DNA of 64,000 nt from Ascaris suum. Taxonomy: Eukaryota > Nematoda > Chromadorea > Rhabditida > Ascarididae. This document shows, in pieces, positions 1-12,006 of the stretch. A program made the translations under genes and the position numbers. Location of the stretch: contig CM024179.1 in the NCBI GenBank assembly GCA_013433145.1, positions 4,698,501-4,762,500 on the forward strand, written 5' to 3'. Position 1 is the stretch's first letter. Each line of letters opens with the position of its first letter. The notes below the pieces were generated by a model. It made no database searches. It was not told the origin of the DNA and saw only the letters and a list, made by a program, of their open reading frames with translations.

Positions 1-1
1 A

Positions 2-214
2 ACCGACTCCCATCATCGCCAAATTGCTCGTTTTGATTGCCTCTCGAATGGGTCGAAGAAAATCTTTAATGCGCAACGCAATAGGAAATACCTGCCGATC
101 TCTCCACAGTGGTCCAGTGAGGGTCGACGACGGATGCAGTACAGACAGAATCTCCCGCTTGCGGATGCTAAGGCTGATGCCCTCTATAGTCTGGATTATC
201 AGGGAAACATTTGA
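2..214 (+). CDS. Possible C-terminal exon of a gene entering from the left edge (unrecognised)
   Basis: One frame is open from the window edge (base 2) for 70 codons to a TGA at 212-214. Its composition looks protein-like, rich in Arg, Lys, Gln and Asn, and includes the stretch LADAKADALYSLDYQGNI just before the stop. Two other plus frames are also partly open, so the frame choice is not certain. I do not recognise the family. Downstream I see no clear AATAAA, which weakens the reading as a terminal exon. It could instead be a decayed mobile-element fragment. Confidence 0.3.
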   Translation, partial: TDSHHRQIARFDCLSNGSKKIFNAQRNRKYLPISPQWSSEGRRRMQYRQNLPLADAKADALYSLDYQGNI

Positions 215-3050
215 GACGAAGACGTTAGAAATTATCTCGAAAAAAATTCTAGGAACTCTCGCCTGAGCCGGCAAGTGTTTGGGACCTAAATGTTGCCGCG
301 AACGCACCTAGCACAATTTTCCCGCGGTCACCGCTGCTGGGAACATTAACTACGTTTTGCCCAAAACATTAGTCACGTTTATTCGCTGGATCCTGTAGCG
401 GCACCAGCTCAGCTTTCAAATCAGCCGGCAGCTCGCCCAAAACATCCTAAACGTTCAAATGCAACTAACTTCAATATCCGAAATATGGCAGGCCAGCAGG
501 TGTTCACGGTTTATTATTCACGGTTTAAAAAATATTTATTAGTTACACAACTCGCACTGACGGGAGCATTTCCACAGCAAACAAGCTACAAGCTGTAGGA
601 AACCAACTACACGTCTCACTTGCCGTACTTTTCTTTTCTCACATGGAAATGGAATAGACCATCAACATGCAGAATATAACAGAGGACGGCGGAAGGTAAT
701 AAACAGCTGGATAGTCGTCAACGTTCGCCTCGCGAAGGCAACATATTGACTCAGAATTTGGCATATAGCGCCGATTCTGTCGACGACTGATTTGCCCATG
801 AAGTCACCGCTTTACAACCGCATACCTCAACTACTGTCACACAAATGTCTACGACAACGAATGGCCAAAATTTGATCATTTCACTATTTTACTCGCTCAA
901 TTCTTTTGGGATCGAAGAAATGCGAAGATAATTTCATTCATGAGACTACTGCCTCTAGAACAGATTGAAGTTCCTGTTCCTTCTTCAACACGAAACTAAT
1001 GAGAGCAGGACGGCTTCAAGTTCCTTCAACACGTTCTCCTTACCGACAGTGGAGTCGACGAAACGGAGAGCAGGACGGCTTCATCAAACGTCAACGGGGC
1101 CGAATCACCCATTTTGCCTGATAGACATTTACCTTACACAATGATCAGAAGTGCAAATCCTCCTAATATCTTCTCTCCTCTTTTTTTTATTAAAAGCTTT
1201 TGAGCAGAGGTATACTGGCATCTTCGCACAACATGCACGTCAATTTCGAAAAGGTTTACGTCGGTCAGGGAATAGAGACATAGAGAAAACGGCACTATCC
1301 ACAGAGAATCCTTCCGTCACAAGCAAAGTGACATTCCGCCACGAACAATGATACAGATCACGTAAATCGAACAATGCATTGCGTGTTCACCGGAAAACGT
1401 GAGATCAGGATTTGCGACGAAATAGACTACAGAAAGCAGCAATGATCGGAGACACGATCGAGCGAAACAAGCAATTGCAAGTCGTCACCCCGACGAAAAG
1501 ATTATATTTCGCGTTCGTTACTGGAACGCACCAGCATCAATCTTTCAACCTACATCTATGACACATGATTACGACCACACAAGAAAGTGTAATGATATAT
1601 CGAAACGGATATGAATACTGCAACGGACGTCGGTGAGATGGGATGGGGAATAGAATAAAACTTCTTAACAATCTTAAGCAAATCAAGCAGTAATCGTCAC
1701 GTGCAAGACGAAAATTCGAAATGACAGAAGGACGACCTTGAAAAATATGGATTGGAATATATAGCATAAGTCGAAGAGGCAATGGATGAAATGTAAAAGC
1801 ACAAGATTAACCTCACGGACACTTTCGAAGCCTTACAGAGCCAAAGCGAATGAAACAAGGCCCAACTGTTGAGTGGCAGATGACAGGCTACCAATAACGC
1901 CATGTTCGCATATAGCAACTTGAACACTCCGTCCTTATGCTGAATACTGGTTGGACGCTGTCACTCTCGGTGTCACCTGCGGCAAATCCCCGCGGTCTGA
2001 AAAAAGAAGACCACATATGAAAAACTTTCAGGCATGAGTTAGAATTCCGGGTCCAAGACTTCATTCCATAGCGCACTTGGCACAGGATAAAGCCTCGCGA
2101 ACGGAATTCTAGCTGGCCGCAAGTCATCACATCATGCACTGTCACTAAAGCTAAAGACACCGAAGATAAGCTAATCAAAACAGCAATTACCGGCACGTTG
2201 ATGACCAAGCTGGGCTGCATGCCCGGTAAGCAGATTCATGGAGCTGATAGGCCGACGTAGAGGAGCTGTTATCTGAAAACAACAATGGTCTAAAGGCAAA
2301 CGAATGCAATATCTAATTCTTCAGACCGTTCTTTACTTTCCAAAAAATGGGTCACATGCAAAAGAACCTGTCTAAAACTACTCAACGCGAGCAAATGTAA
2401 GCTACTTGCTTAGAGGAGATGAAGCCGACTGAAAACATTATACCATCTCAAGGGAAGCGAAAATTGGTATGGCTGCCTTTCCTAGGATGGCGAGTTACAA
2501 TGCCATTCGAAAGCATCTGGACCGAATAATATCTAGCCTCTGTTTCAGTTCCAGATGTTCTGGGAGTGAGTATGAGCAGTCAGCGCTCAGCAAAAATTGA
2601 TAGCTCCTGAATTTTAAGCGCAATGAGTTCGACTGCGCCAAAATTTTCGGAATAAATTATCCCTTCCAGCTCTCCCTTTTCCTCGAGATCACTGTGAGTG
2701 GCGTAATCAGATATGCGATCAAGCGCTCATCCGGACACCAGATTTTCCCGATAACCTCTTAAAAATCCTCAATAACCTGCATTATTCGCAATTTTTCCTC
2801 CAGATTAGGTGGTTTTTGAGAACATAGCTAAACTTAGGTTTAAAACTTCCGTCAGATTAAGACCTAGGCCCCTTAACAATCCGACCGGACCAACTTCTAT
2901 GGATTTGGTGCATCACTGTGCCTCATTCTACTGCTCCCTATACTCTAAACTAGTACTCAAATGGTTATAAGGGAGAAGCAAGTTAATTTAGGTTGTTTCT
3001 GTGAGCAGCAGAAAGCTAGAAAAATCGCTGGAAGAGGAAATGTGAGGCAT
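215..3050. other. Stretch with no supported gene
   Basis: I find no exon pair here that keeps phase across plausible splice sites. An 18-base direct repeat (GAGAGCAGGACGGCTTCA) occurs at 1001-1018 and again at 1066-1083. A minus-strand frame at 1888-2220 is open for 110 codons, but it reads through a good acceptor-like site and lacks a recognisable domain. The segment is best treated as intergenic, possibly repeat-derived. Confidence 0.4.
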
Positions 3051-3059
3051 GAAAAACAC

Positions 3060-3415
3060 AACAAACGCTTTTCGGAACACACAGAGCCGATAATTATTGA
3101 TGCAACAAGTGTCCGCCAATCTAAATAAAATGTTTGTGAGAAAAGATGTCCATATATATGACCTCTGCGGGACGAGCGTGCCATCCACTTGGGAGCAATT
3201 CGCCACTGAAACGCTGTCCTTGAGTGCTTTCTGGAAGCGCCTGCTGCGCCACCGAATGATTTATGGGAGTCGAGACTGTTATAGGCTGACCGTTCGTATT
3301 CGCCTATAATATGCAACATTTGACGTCATGAAGGCACTGAACGAAGATAACTGGGTGATTCTTGTCTCTGACAAGAAAAACGGATGCGAAGCTGTCCTCA
3401 TTACAGATTAGTGTG
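3060..3415 (+). mobile_element. Degenerate Penelope-like element fragment (N-terminal RT region)
   Basis: Broken plus-strand frames resemble the region just upstream of the core reverse transcriptase in Penelope-like elements. A piece reading PPNDLWESRLL is followed, after frameshifts and a stop, by VILVSDKKNGCEAVLI, which corresponds to the family's conserved 'state of the K/DKG..VV' block. The match is from memory and short. No intact RT follows; the fragment runs into an AT microsatellite. It is a dead relic. The alternative is chance resemblance. Confidence 0.35.
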
Positions 3416-3530
3416 AAATAGTTCACTGCCTAGTGCGACTAGACGCGACCAAAATGAGGTCTGCACTAGCAACAACGAAAGGGTTTATAGCCTTCTAAGA
3501 ATAATTAAACGCCCCCATAAAACGACGAAG

Positions 3531-3532
<2 letters not shown>

Positions 3533-3596
<64 letters not shown>
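3533..3596. repeat. (AT)n microsatellite
   Basis: A perfect alternating AT run of about 64 bases, directly downstream of the Penelope-like relic and about 220 bases from the end of the DAZ-like gene. Confidence 0.97.
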
Positions 3597-3603
<7 letters not shown>

Positions 3604-3817
3604 AATATGCGTGTAGGCGTGAGTACGCAAAAGTGTGACGCATCTTTACAACGGGACAAAGATTCACCGCAAAAATTACAACCACGAAGACATAAGTTTC
3701 CACATCGGCCTCAACTGGTCATGACTTATGACAACTTCTGACAATCCTAAAACACCATCGCCCATTTCCCTGAAACTATAAGAAGCTTGAAAGACAAGGA
3801 ATGAGGTTTTAGACGCG

Positions 3818-6800
3818 TCATATTGTGCAGAGACTAACAACGGCCACAGCATTGGGCGGGAGGAAGTACGGCGGCGAAGTGACCAACGGATTCATTTGTG
3901 AATAGTGTCTCATATCGATCTGCGGTACACCTGCGGGAGCATAATAAGTGCCCGGAGTATATCCCATTGGTTCCTGGCTGATGACAGACGGAGTGACCTG
4001 AAATGCGCATAACAATAAATGTACTATCACATATGGCGTGCTTCCTTAGAGATCGACAGACCACTCAAAACTGTCTGCGACCTCCGCAGGACACCTATGT
4101 ATGTGTCATTTCTCACCAACGCTGTGAGAGTGTGAACGCAGTCAGCAGTGCACATAAAGGTCAATGACTAATCACCCGCAAAACTTCACGCAGGATACTG
4201 CGTGAAACACTCACAGGCCGATCTATAACCGAAAATAACTGATCCGCTATGCATGTCCAACTCACGTTCTACATCTCTCAAGGCTCAGTCTCTTACAGCA
4301 CGGTGCGAAGCAATAAAACACTATTGAAGATGAAAGGCTCATACGATAAATGAGCCAAGTTATGTACCGTCAGCGAAGGACTGGTGCTTCATATTTAAAA
4401 TAAAGCGGGTACGAACAATCTCCTTGCCCATCCTCCCCTCTCCCCCTTTCCTCTGCAGGAACCTTCGAAGTCAAAATCGGCCGTCGCGAGAAATAGTCAT
4501 CGAAACTCGATAATAATGATCTGGTCATAACTGGAACAAGATAACGATCCAATCATAATCGAAATAACAGAACTACCGGAGTAAGTGGCTGCGTCATCGA
4601 TACGAGGGAGGCGCTTGGCGTGGCACAGTAACTGCGCGGGGACTGCTGCAGCTGAGGCGTCGCACACATCGCGACAGTGTAAGCATCCGCTGTCTGATTC
4701 GACGGCTCTTGAGCAACTGAAGCGGTCGTATTTGCTGTCGGCATCGCCTGCTCAGCCGCTGTTGTGAACGTCTGCATCTGAGTATGGATGTCACCGTACT
4801 CCTGTGAATTGAGTAGCTTTTCGGAATAGCGCTTATTCAATAAGGGCTTAACAGCAGTACTCATACACAATCAACGCTTCGGTGCGCCCGCTTGAATTTC
4901 TTTTAATTGTTTACAACAGTAAAACCTACGGAAAGTAGCAATTTTTGTCGAACCATACTCGCCAACGAAAGACCGACGAGGTGTGCCAATAAACGCGAAT
5001 CAACATCGCCGCATCGTCACAGAGGTTGTTTTCACGCTTCGTTTGTTAGTTATCCTTAGAGTTTAGGTTTGCCCCATGCGAATACAGAACTCACTTGGTT
5101 TACATTTGCTCCAAATGGATATAATACTTGACACGGAGGCGATGCGACCGGTGAATAAACGAACGATGGTGACGTCTGCGTAGGTGATACTACCATATAC
5201 GGGCTCGGAGGATATGCGTATGAAAAGCCACCAAAAGCGCTCGCAGTTAGTAGTTGTCCCGTCGGGGTCGCCAAAGTGTACTCTAAAAACAGCTTAACGA
5301 CATCAATAAAAGAAGGAATGGCAACAAACCTGCAATAGCTGGGTAGCGCAGGACGCAAACTACGTCTTTCCTCAAAGCTACCAGAGATCTTACCACCGGA
5401 ACTGCATCCAGAGACAGAATCAATGAGGTGTAATAGCATTGTGGGTGGAGACTGTCGAAAATCCACGAAAACGAGAAAGTTAGGCGCGAAGCCCAAGCAA
5501 GGCGACGACAAAGCAACAAACATTGAATGCGCAGAAACGACAGCGCAAGAAAAACAATTTCCTCGGCGAATGCACATCGCATGGGATTGCATCAACGAAG
5601 AAGTTAGAACGCACCGATAAATCACTGCAAGAAACTTGTTTTGATGACTTTCCTGGTAACTTTCCGGCACCTTCATGAGTTCATCATGGGCAAGCTACAG
5701 GATGTAAGAGCCAGAATGAAAATTCAAAAGACACAGGAAGGATGCTAAACTGATTCCAAAAAGAGCAAAAAACGTCTTTTCCTACCGTTCCAGATGGATA
5801 CCATGTCTTCCCTCAAACGACGCCATACGGGGAGCAATATGTTCCCCGTATGGTATCGTTGATACCGACAGTTGTACAAATAACAGAATAACTCATTACA
5901 ACAGCCCTTGCAACATGCCAGAAGCTGCTACATCTTTCTCTCTCGCGGATAATGCGCTCCAACCATCCTCGAAAACCCGCTGAGCAATTTAGAAATCTGC
6001 TGTGGGTCACTCCATCATGATGTTCTTATCCAGCTATGCTGTAACAAATCAAAAGGAAAAGTTATCAGCATAAGCAATAACGAAAAAAATATCAGTAAGA
6101 GGACACAATCTTTGCAGATCATTCGATTTCAGATACCAAGAAATCCAAAGAACTGCAAACGAGCTGCCACAAACGAGGGCGATTGACAAGCGACTGAGGA
6201 GAAAGGATGGGGAAGGAGAAGGGAGGGGGTATCGAACGAGTGGGAAAAGCGTCGCTGATGGTTGCGGCTGGCAAAGGGATCATCAGTGATAGCCACCGTG
6301 CGGCTGGCGATTTGCAACAAATGAGTGACCAAGATGATAAAGAATCGGCCGTTGATGGATGCAGCAATTGACTGACTGCTGAAAATGAGGAACGAAGGCT
6401 TTAGCTTAGCAAGAATTAGAGAGGCTGAAAGCGACGACAGAGATTCGCTGACGCGATATCTTATTCAGCCAGCGTTATGCATTCCAGAGGTCGGAACTCT
6501 AAATGTCGCTCGCAACACCTCCAAAAAAATTGTCCCGGATCGATGGTGCAAAACTTAGGCCTTGCAAAGGCTGCAAAGGCTATTCATATACGTGCAAACC
6601 TGCAAAGGCTATTCATATACGACGAAAACGTTAACTGCTGAGGCAATCAATGCAGTACTCTATCATCCGACTTTCTCGACACTTTCTGATTCACCAAATA
6701 ATCTCTCTTTCCTCGCGGTTTCTAACCTCCAGAAAACTACGCCTTCTGCATTATTCTGCTTCATAATAAAAACAATATAGGAGGGTTTGAATTTTACGCC

Positions 6801-9800
6801 GGAAGTACAGTTGACAATAAAATAGTTTAATTCTTCTCACATTGTGAGATAACAGCGAGCGGCCCCTGCGCACTGAGAAAATAGACAAACATCAAAATAA
6901 AGAGCAGTCCAAACGGACAAACACCCTCTACGAGTCACCCTGCGATGCTGTCGCATTATTTTCAGTTACTACATTATTCCAGTCCACCTCTGCGTTGCCC
7001 GGCATGACTTTATCATATCGTCAACGCCGTGCACAAGCAAAAACCGAAATGGGAGTCCTTGCGAGGATCAACTACGAACGTTTTTATCACACAAGAAACA
7101 CGGTGACCAGTCGAATTTTGCTCCCTTCCGTCGAATCGAAGCATAACGAATTGTGGTGGAAGGATCTCTTTGCGCCTCAAAAAGTGGCAACGTTGCGTCG
7201 TGTGTGCGGCTTTTTTTTTAATGCAGCATTGCAAGAACGTATAATAAACGTCGCATAAGCGTCCCATGCTCCAATGCACCATCGCCGTTTTCATTTCAAC
7301 CATCAACTTCTACAGCAATCCCAACGTTTCGCCAATGTCGCGCATCCCTATCTTTTCACAATAGCCAAGCAAGGTAACCGAGACAACGGTTAGCCTTTCG
7401 TGAAAATCTAAACGAACAAGCTTGCAAGATATAAAGTAAACTCACTTAGGTGGTATAGAACAGTTCATTTTGCAGTCATCACGGGATGATACAGAGCAAT
7501 ATAGCATATCTCCAAAACAGAAAGTCTTTCAAAAGGTAAAATGTATCGAAAAGAAAGTAGTTTTTACTAGCGAAGAATTAATTGGAAGGGCTATTGTATA
7601 AAGCGGCATATTTTAAAAGGCTGGAACAGGAAAGCAACTAAACGCAGTCATTGATGCTGTCCATGCTTCACCATATCAAGTCCTAGCGACGTACCATGGT
7701 CAGCGTTACCTTTTCATGAGAGATACGCTCCTTGCCCACAACGAATGGTCGCTGAAAACCAGAAAAAAACCAACCTTGAGGATAACGTGGGTAGCGTGTA
7801 GTCCGACGTACAGCTGGGCCCAAATTGAGACGACGACCTCTGAACTCCAGCTTTTCTCTTTCGGCTTTCTAGAAAAGAAAGAACCATATCCTTAATGCAA
7901 ACAAACTGACACTTATAACACAAATGCATGTGCTTCACTTCCTTCTCCATGATGTTTTTTGTCGATAGAACATGTAGATCCGAGCGCAGTGCAATCCAAA
8001 AGTCTCGGAAATGCGACAAATGTGGATCCATGGGAGATGTGCCTCTTGAAGCAACAGACGCCGAAAATTTCAAGAGTCACAGCAATTTCAAAACATACAT
8101 TTATGCATTCCCCTCACCTCACCAAATGCTTTTATAAGTTCCTATTAAACAGTTTGTGAAATGCCTCCAATATTTCCTGCGCCACCTATTTGCGGAAAGC
8201 TAATTTCTCTTTCCGCCACTCCGTCAGTGTAAAAGCGAAAACAGGACCACTTTGATGCGCACACAAAACTTTTGTTTCTTTGAATGACACCAATTCTCTG
8301 AGGAAACGAAAGATCTACGTCAAACATTACAGTGGACATCACTTCATGCTGACTATCAAAGATTGCAACTCCTGCTTCAGTGTCTGTTCAACTCAGACAA
8401 CCGAACACATATACACACACACAAGCACGACGCCTATTGTAAATGAAAACGGCACAACATCTTGCTTGCTTTATCTTCAGAGGTCGACTCTACGCATTTA
8501 GAGGTTGGATAGAGGCCACTTGCGCCTTAGAGAATAAAACGAATCGCAATCCGATGTGGCACTTAAACGCTAACAAAGAGTAGGAAAAGGTACTCATTTC
8601 AAGGATCTACAAGATCATGCTGTGCACATAAAGGCCACTAAATTGTAGAGATCCGAGCGACTAATTCAAATGAAATGAGTACCTGCAATAAGTCAGTCAC
8701 ATCAAGCACACAGCTAAGGTTACACACAGCAAAAACCGGGAAGCTCTTCACAGTAACGAGCACACGCACATAGAAATATGCAACTACGCACGTATTTAGA
8801 TGCCTCTTCTAATCATATGACAATTACATGGTGCACCAGTTAAAACATTGCGAGAGGGAATGCAGGAACACATAAAAGCAGCGATGAAGCATAGGGCTAC
8901 CAAAAAATGTGCAGAAACTTATCAGAGAAGGATGTTTAAATTCGCTTTTGCACTCAAGCAACCGTTTAAACAACTTCACAAGTTACCAACAAACAATTAC
9001 GCAAACGCCCACGAATTCAAATTAACTTGACCGCTCGGAACAGTCTTACATCAAAGATGCGTTTTTTTGCAGCCCCAGCAGCACAAAATGAGCTATCAAC
9101 TGGTGTAAAGTGCAAGCAACTTTCTTCCGCCCTCAAATACCTACTGCCATTTTTGCATTGACGGACCTACGTGAAGTATGGCACGATGGGCCTTTCCACA
9201 CTGCCTCATTCACCCACATCAGGAACAACGACAACCTTCGGATATAGCCAACCAAGTGAGTGGCTCCAATTGTAATGGACCCGTCGATGGCTTTTTAGAT
9301 GCCAGACTCAAAACTTGGCGATGGATGCAAAATTCCGATCGAGGAACAGATGTAGCCAATGTATTTAAAGAAGTTTTGATGCAGGGAAAACACATGCAAC
9401 GGATTCGAATGGGATGAATGAGAAGGAAAACCTTCAGCGCTTTCTCAGAAACCTCATTAACTAATGTTTTTTGGCATCAATAAAGCACTAATGAAGCTAT
9501 CGCTCACCTCCATGACCAATTTGGCTTCCTCTTCTGAATCGAACGTTATGAAGCCATATCCTTTGGAAGCACCCTCCCCACTTCGGATCACCTTTGCTTC
9601 GCGTACGTGACCGAACTTTTCGAAAAGGGTACGCAGTTCTGATTCCGACGTCTACAAAGAGACACCATTAATGATATGCTCAGAACAACTGCAATTATGT
9701 GTAACAAAACTATCAAACACGACTTGGGACCACCGGCGTAATAGAACGAAAGATCTTTAAACCAGTGCTCGTCCAGCCAGCAGCGCTCTTTCATCATTCC

Positions 9801-10032
9801 TTATCCCTTGAAATATAACTTCGGAAGAAGTAACCGAATAAAAAAGTTGAAAACTGACCGCAGCCGGGAATCCGCCGACGAAAACGCGGTGCGGAATCAG
9901 TTCGAATCCGTAGGAATCAGGCAGGCCTGCTGGAACGGCACTGGTATTATAAGTGGGCGTTGCTGGGTAGACCACCTGGTATGGGTTTCCTGCACCATCA
10001 AAAGCCACGGTGGTAAGTGCTGTGCCTAGCAT
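3818..10032 (-). CDS. daz-1: DAZ/Boule-family RNA-binding protein (daz-1-like), six exons
   Basis: Exons, in order of transcription: 10032-9859, 9651-9508, 7868-7775, 5282-5095, 4801-4577 and 3997-3818 (TGA at 3820-3818). All junctions have GT and AG in phase (174+144+94+188+225+180 = 1005 bases, 334 residues). Exons 1-3 encode one RRM: RNP2 is VFVGGF, RNP1 is KGYGFITF, and the domain ends in LNLGPAVR, the DAZ/Boule hallmark (LGPAIR in vertebrates). The remainder is a Pro/Tyr/Gln/Ser-rich tail, as expected of the family. DAZ proteins bind mRNA 3'UTRs in germ cells and promote translation; the nematode member is needed in oogenesis. The start is the least certain part. ATG 10032 opens exon 1, but an acceptor-like site at about 10004, preceded by a donor-like GTAAGC near 10054, could mean a further upstream exon. 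Confidence 0.85.
5830..5880. repeat. Imperfect palindrome in the third DAZ-like intron
   Basis: The arms CCATACGGGGA and TCCCCGTATGG match perfectly around a 9-base centre, and the similarity extends imperfectly about 10 bases outward on each side. Either strand could fold into a hairpin. The same short peptide pattern (PYGE...PRM.S) can be read from both strands because of the symmetry. Confidence 0.7.
8588..8684. repeat. Hairpin-forming inverted repeat (97 bases)
   Basis: The 14-base arms AGGTACTCATTTCA (8588-8601) and TGAAATGAGTACCT (8671-8684) are perfect. A second internal pairing (GGATCTACAA with TTGTAGAGATCC) extends the stem imperfectly. It lies in the intron between the RRM exons 2 and 3 of the DAZ-like gene and looks like a small foldback element. 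Confidence 0.75.
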
Positions 10033-11178
10033 ATCCCACGACCACCGTCCAGCTTACCTGGAAGTACAACGGTTCCAAAAAGCGTTTTGTGAAAATGCAC
10101 GCACAGAAAATAGCGAGGAGATGAATATGGATATGACTTAATCAGGTCGCAGTCGGAAATCTTTGTCTCACCTGCACTCGAAAATCGACCACTCAGCGAA
10201 ACTACGCGAGATCGTGGTTACATAGACCACAGCATTTCAAAGAGCATTAAACTGAAACAGCACAAGCAGTATCAATCGTTCATCAAAAGTTTGCGCGCAC
10301 TTCAGACGAGCATCAACGTATGAAGGAAACGCAATTAGAAATAATCAGGGTAGTTTAGTGAAGTGTGGTACCACGAGTTCCCATCTAAGGATCCTGTAAG
10401 CTTCCACTAGCTGAATTTTGAAACATGAAGCATATCCATGTGTTGCTTTACGGCAGCAATGTCACAACAGTTATACTCATCGATTTCAGTTTCCTAATTT
10501 TTCTCGGAATACATCTAAGTCTTGTACTTCGCGTTTAAAAGTTATTTTCACAGAAAAGTCTCAAGTTGGGGAACAGATAAGTATGTGAACACCTATAGAA
10601 ACGGGGAAATAGCATAGCAAATAATAGAACAGGAGACAAAAGTGAAGGAAATAAAGTCGTCGGCAAGTCAACAACCGCAGCGATCCCTGACCGTCTTCTA
10701 GGAATGCCGCAACGCCTTCCCCTTGCTTTGGCGCATACACAGACACCACACCATCGTTCCACCACCCTAAGCAGCAACGAATGGGTTTACTAACCGGTGC
10801 TGCCAGACTGATACCGCATAACTTTGCAACATACGCACGCCTACAAGAGAGGCGGAGACAGCGCGTGCGTTGTCACTGGGCGGGGCTACCTTGCGCGTTG
10901 AACAGTCAAAACGCTGCATGCTACCGCGTTAAATGTGATGCGAAACGACGTTTGAGAAGTGGGGGAGGACGGGGAGGGGGGAGGGGATCGCATATTTCAA
11001 GGAATTGGAAAATCTCGAAATCAATCATCACTGAATTGAAACGTTTTACATAAAATCAAACTTTCATATAACACGGGATGCACCCGGACGATACGGATCG
11101 CTGAGATTTTACGACCAAAGTGAGCAGTAGAAGGTAAGTGAACTAATGAAGAATAGAAGGTAAGTGAACTAACACTAG
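10033..11178. other. Upstream flank of the DAZ-like gene
   Basis: This stretch would hold the promoter and any upstream exon of the DAZ-like gene. I see no TATA-like or other motif I can defend. At 11127-11172 the sequence AGAAGGTAAGTGAACTAA occurs twice in tandem. A G-rich run lies at about 10960-10985. Confidence 0.4.
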
Positions 11179-12006
11179 ACACATTTAGAAGCGCACTGAA
11201 ATTGCTTTTTACGGACAGTCATAGTCTGAATTAAAAAAAGGGAACTTTCTACCACGCCAATTTCGTTCGCATAAGACCGTTGCCCTATTTCGACGTTGCC
11301 CTTCCAAGGCGCTTTGTAAATCTTGAAAGCGAACTGCGAGACCGAGACCTCATGTTGCCGTATCATCTTCTTACATGTTCCGGAAAATCTGCGTCCTGTA
11401 TCGGAAAAATACAGCAGCAGCTGCAGTTCCAATGTTTTCTCGAAATGAAGCAACCAAAAAGATAAGCAAACAAACATTAATGTGCCTAGTAAATCCACAC
11501 CTGCAAACATCGATGGATGTTATGGAAATGGCCGATGCGCTCCACGAAAGTTGTATTCAGCAATCCACCCGACAGTTCAGAAGTTCAATCCCAGTTGCAA
11601 ACTGTTGAGAAATTCCACCAAGAAAAATTACATCTTTCATATCTACGTATCATGTATCTACGTCCTTCGTATTGGCTGGTGCTGAGTATGGTACCGAAGA
11701 GCTAACCCAAGATATCTATTTGTAATGTAACACTGCTGTGATCATATTTACTTTTATAGTCGTCTTTTATTGTTCTTCAGATAACGTCACTGATCAGCTC
11801 ACATGCACTTGTGTCGCTCCGGGCGATATCTGGAGCCTATATAAGTCGGGTTCGGCCCGTTTCGATGTCTGTAGTTCGACTCGTGTTTTTTTTGTGGGGA
11901 GGGGGGGCGTGTTGCTCCCCATAAAATACCTCTTCTGTCTCGCTTCTGCCGTCGCCTATTGGCATCGACGGGTCGGCAAAAAATTCCAGTGCGCTTCTAA
12001 ATGTGT
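11179..12006. mobile_element. Non-autonomous DNA element with 20-base terminal inverted repeats
   Basis: The left end 11179-11198 (ACACATTTAGAAGCGCACTG) is the exact reverse complement of the right end 11987-12006. Similarity continues a few bases inward (AAATT against AATTC). The 828-base interior has no transposase-like frame. A poly-G tract follows the right end. No clear target-site duplication is visible, so the two TIR-like sequences could also be two separate copies of one repeat in opposite orientation. Confidence 0.55.
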
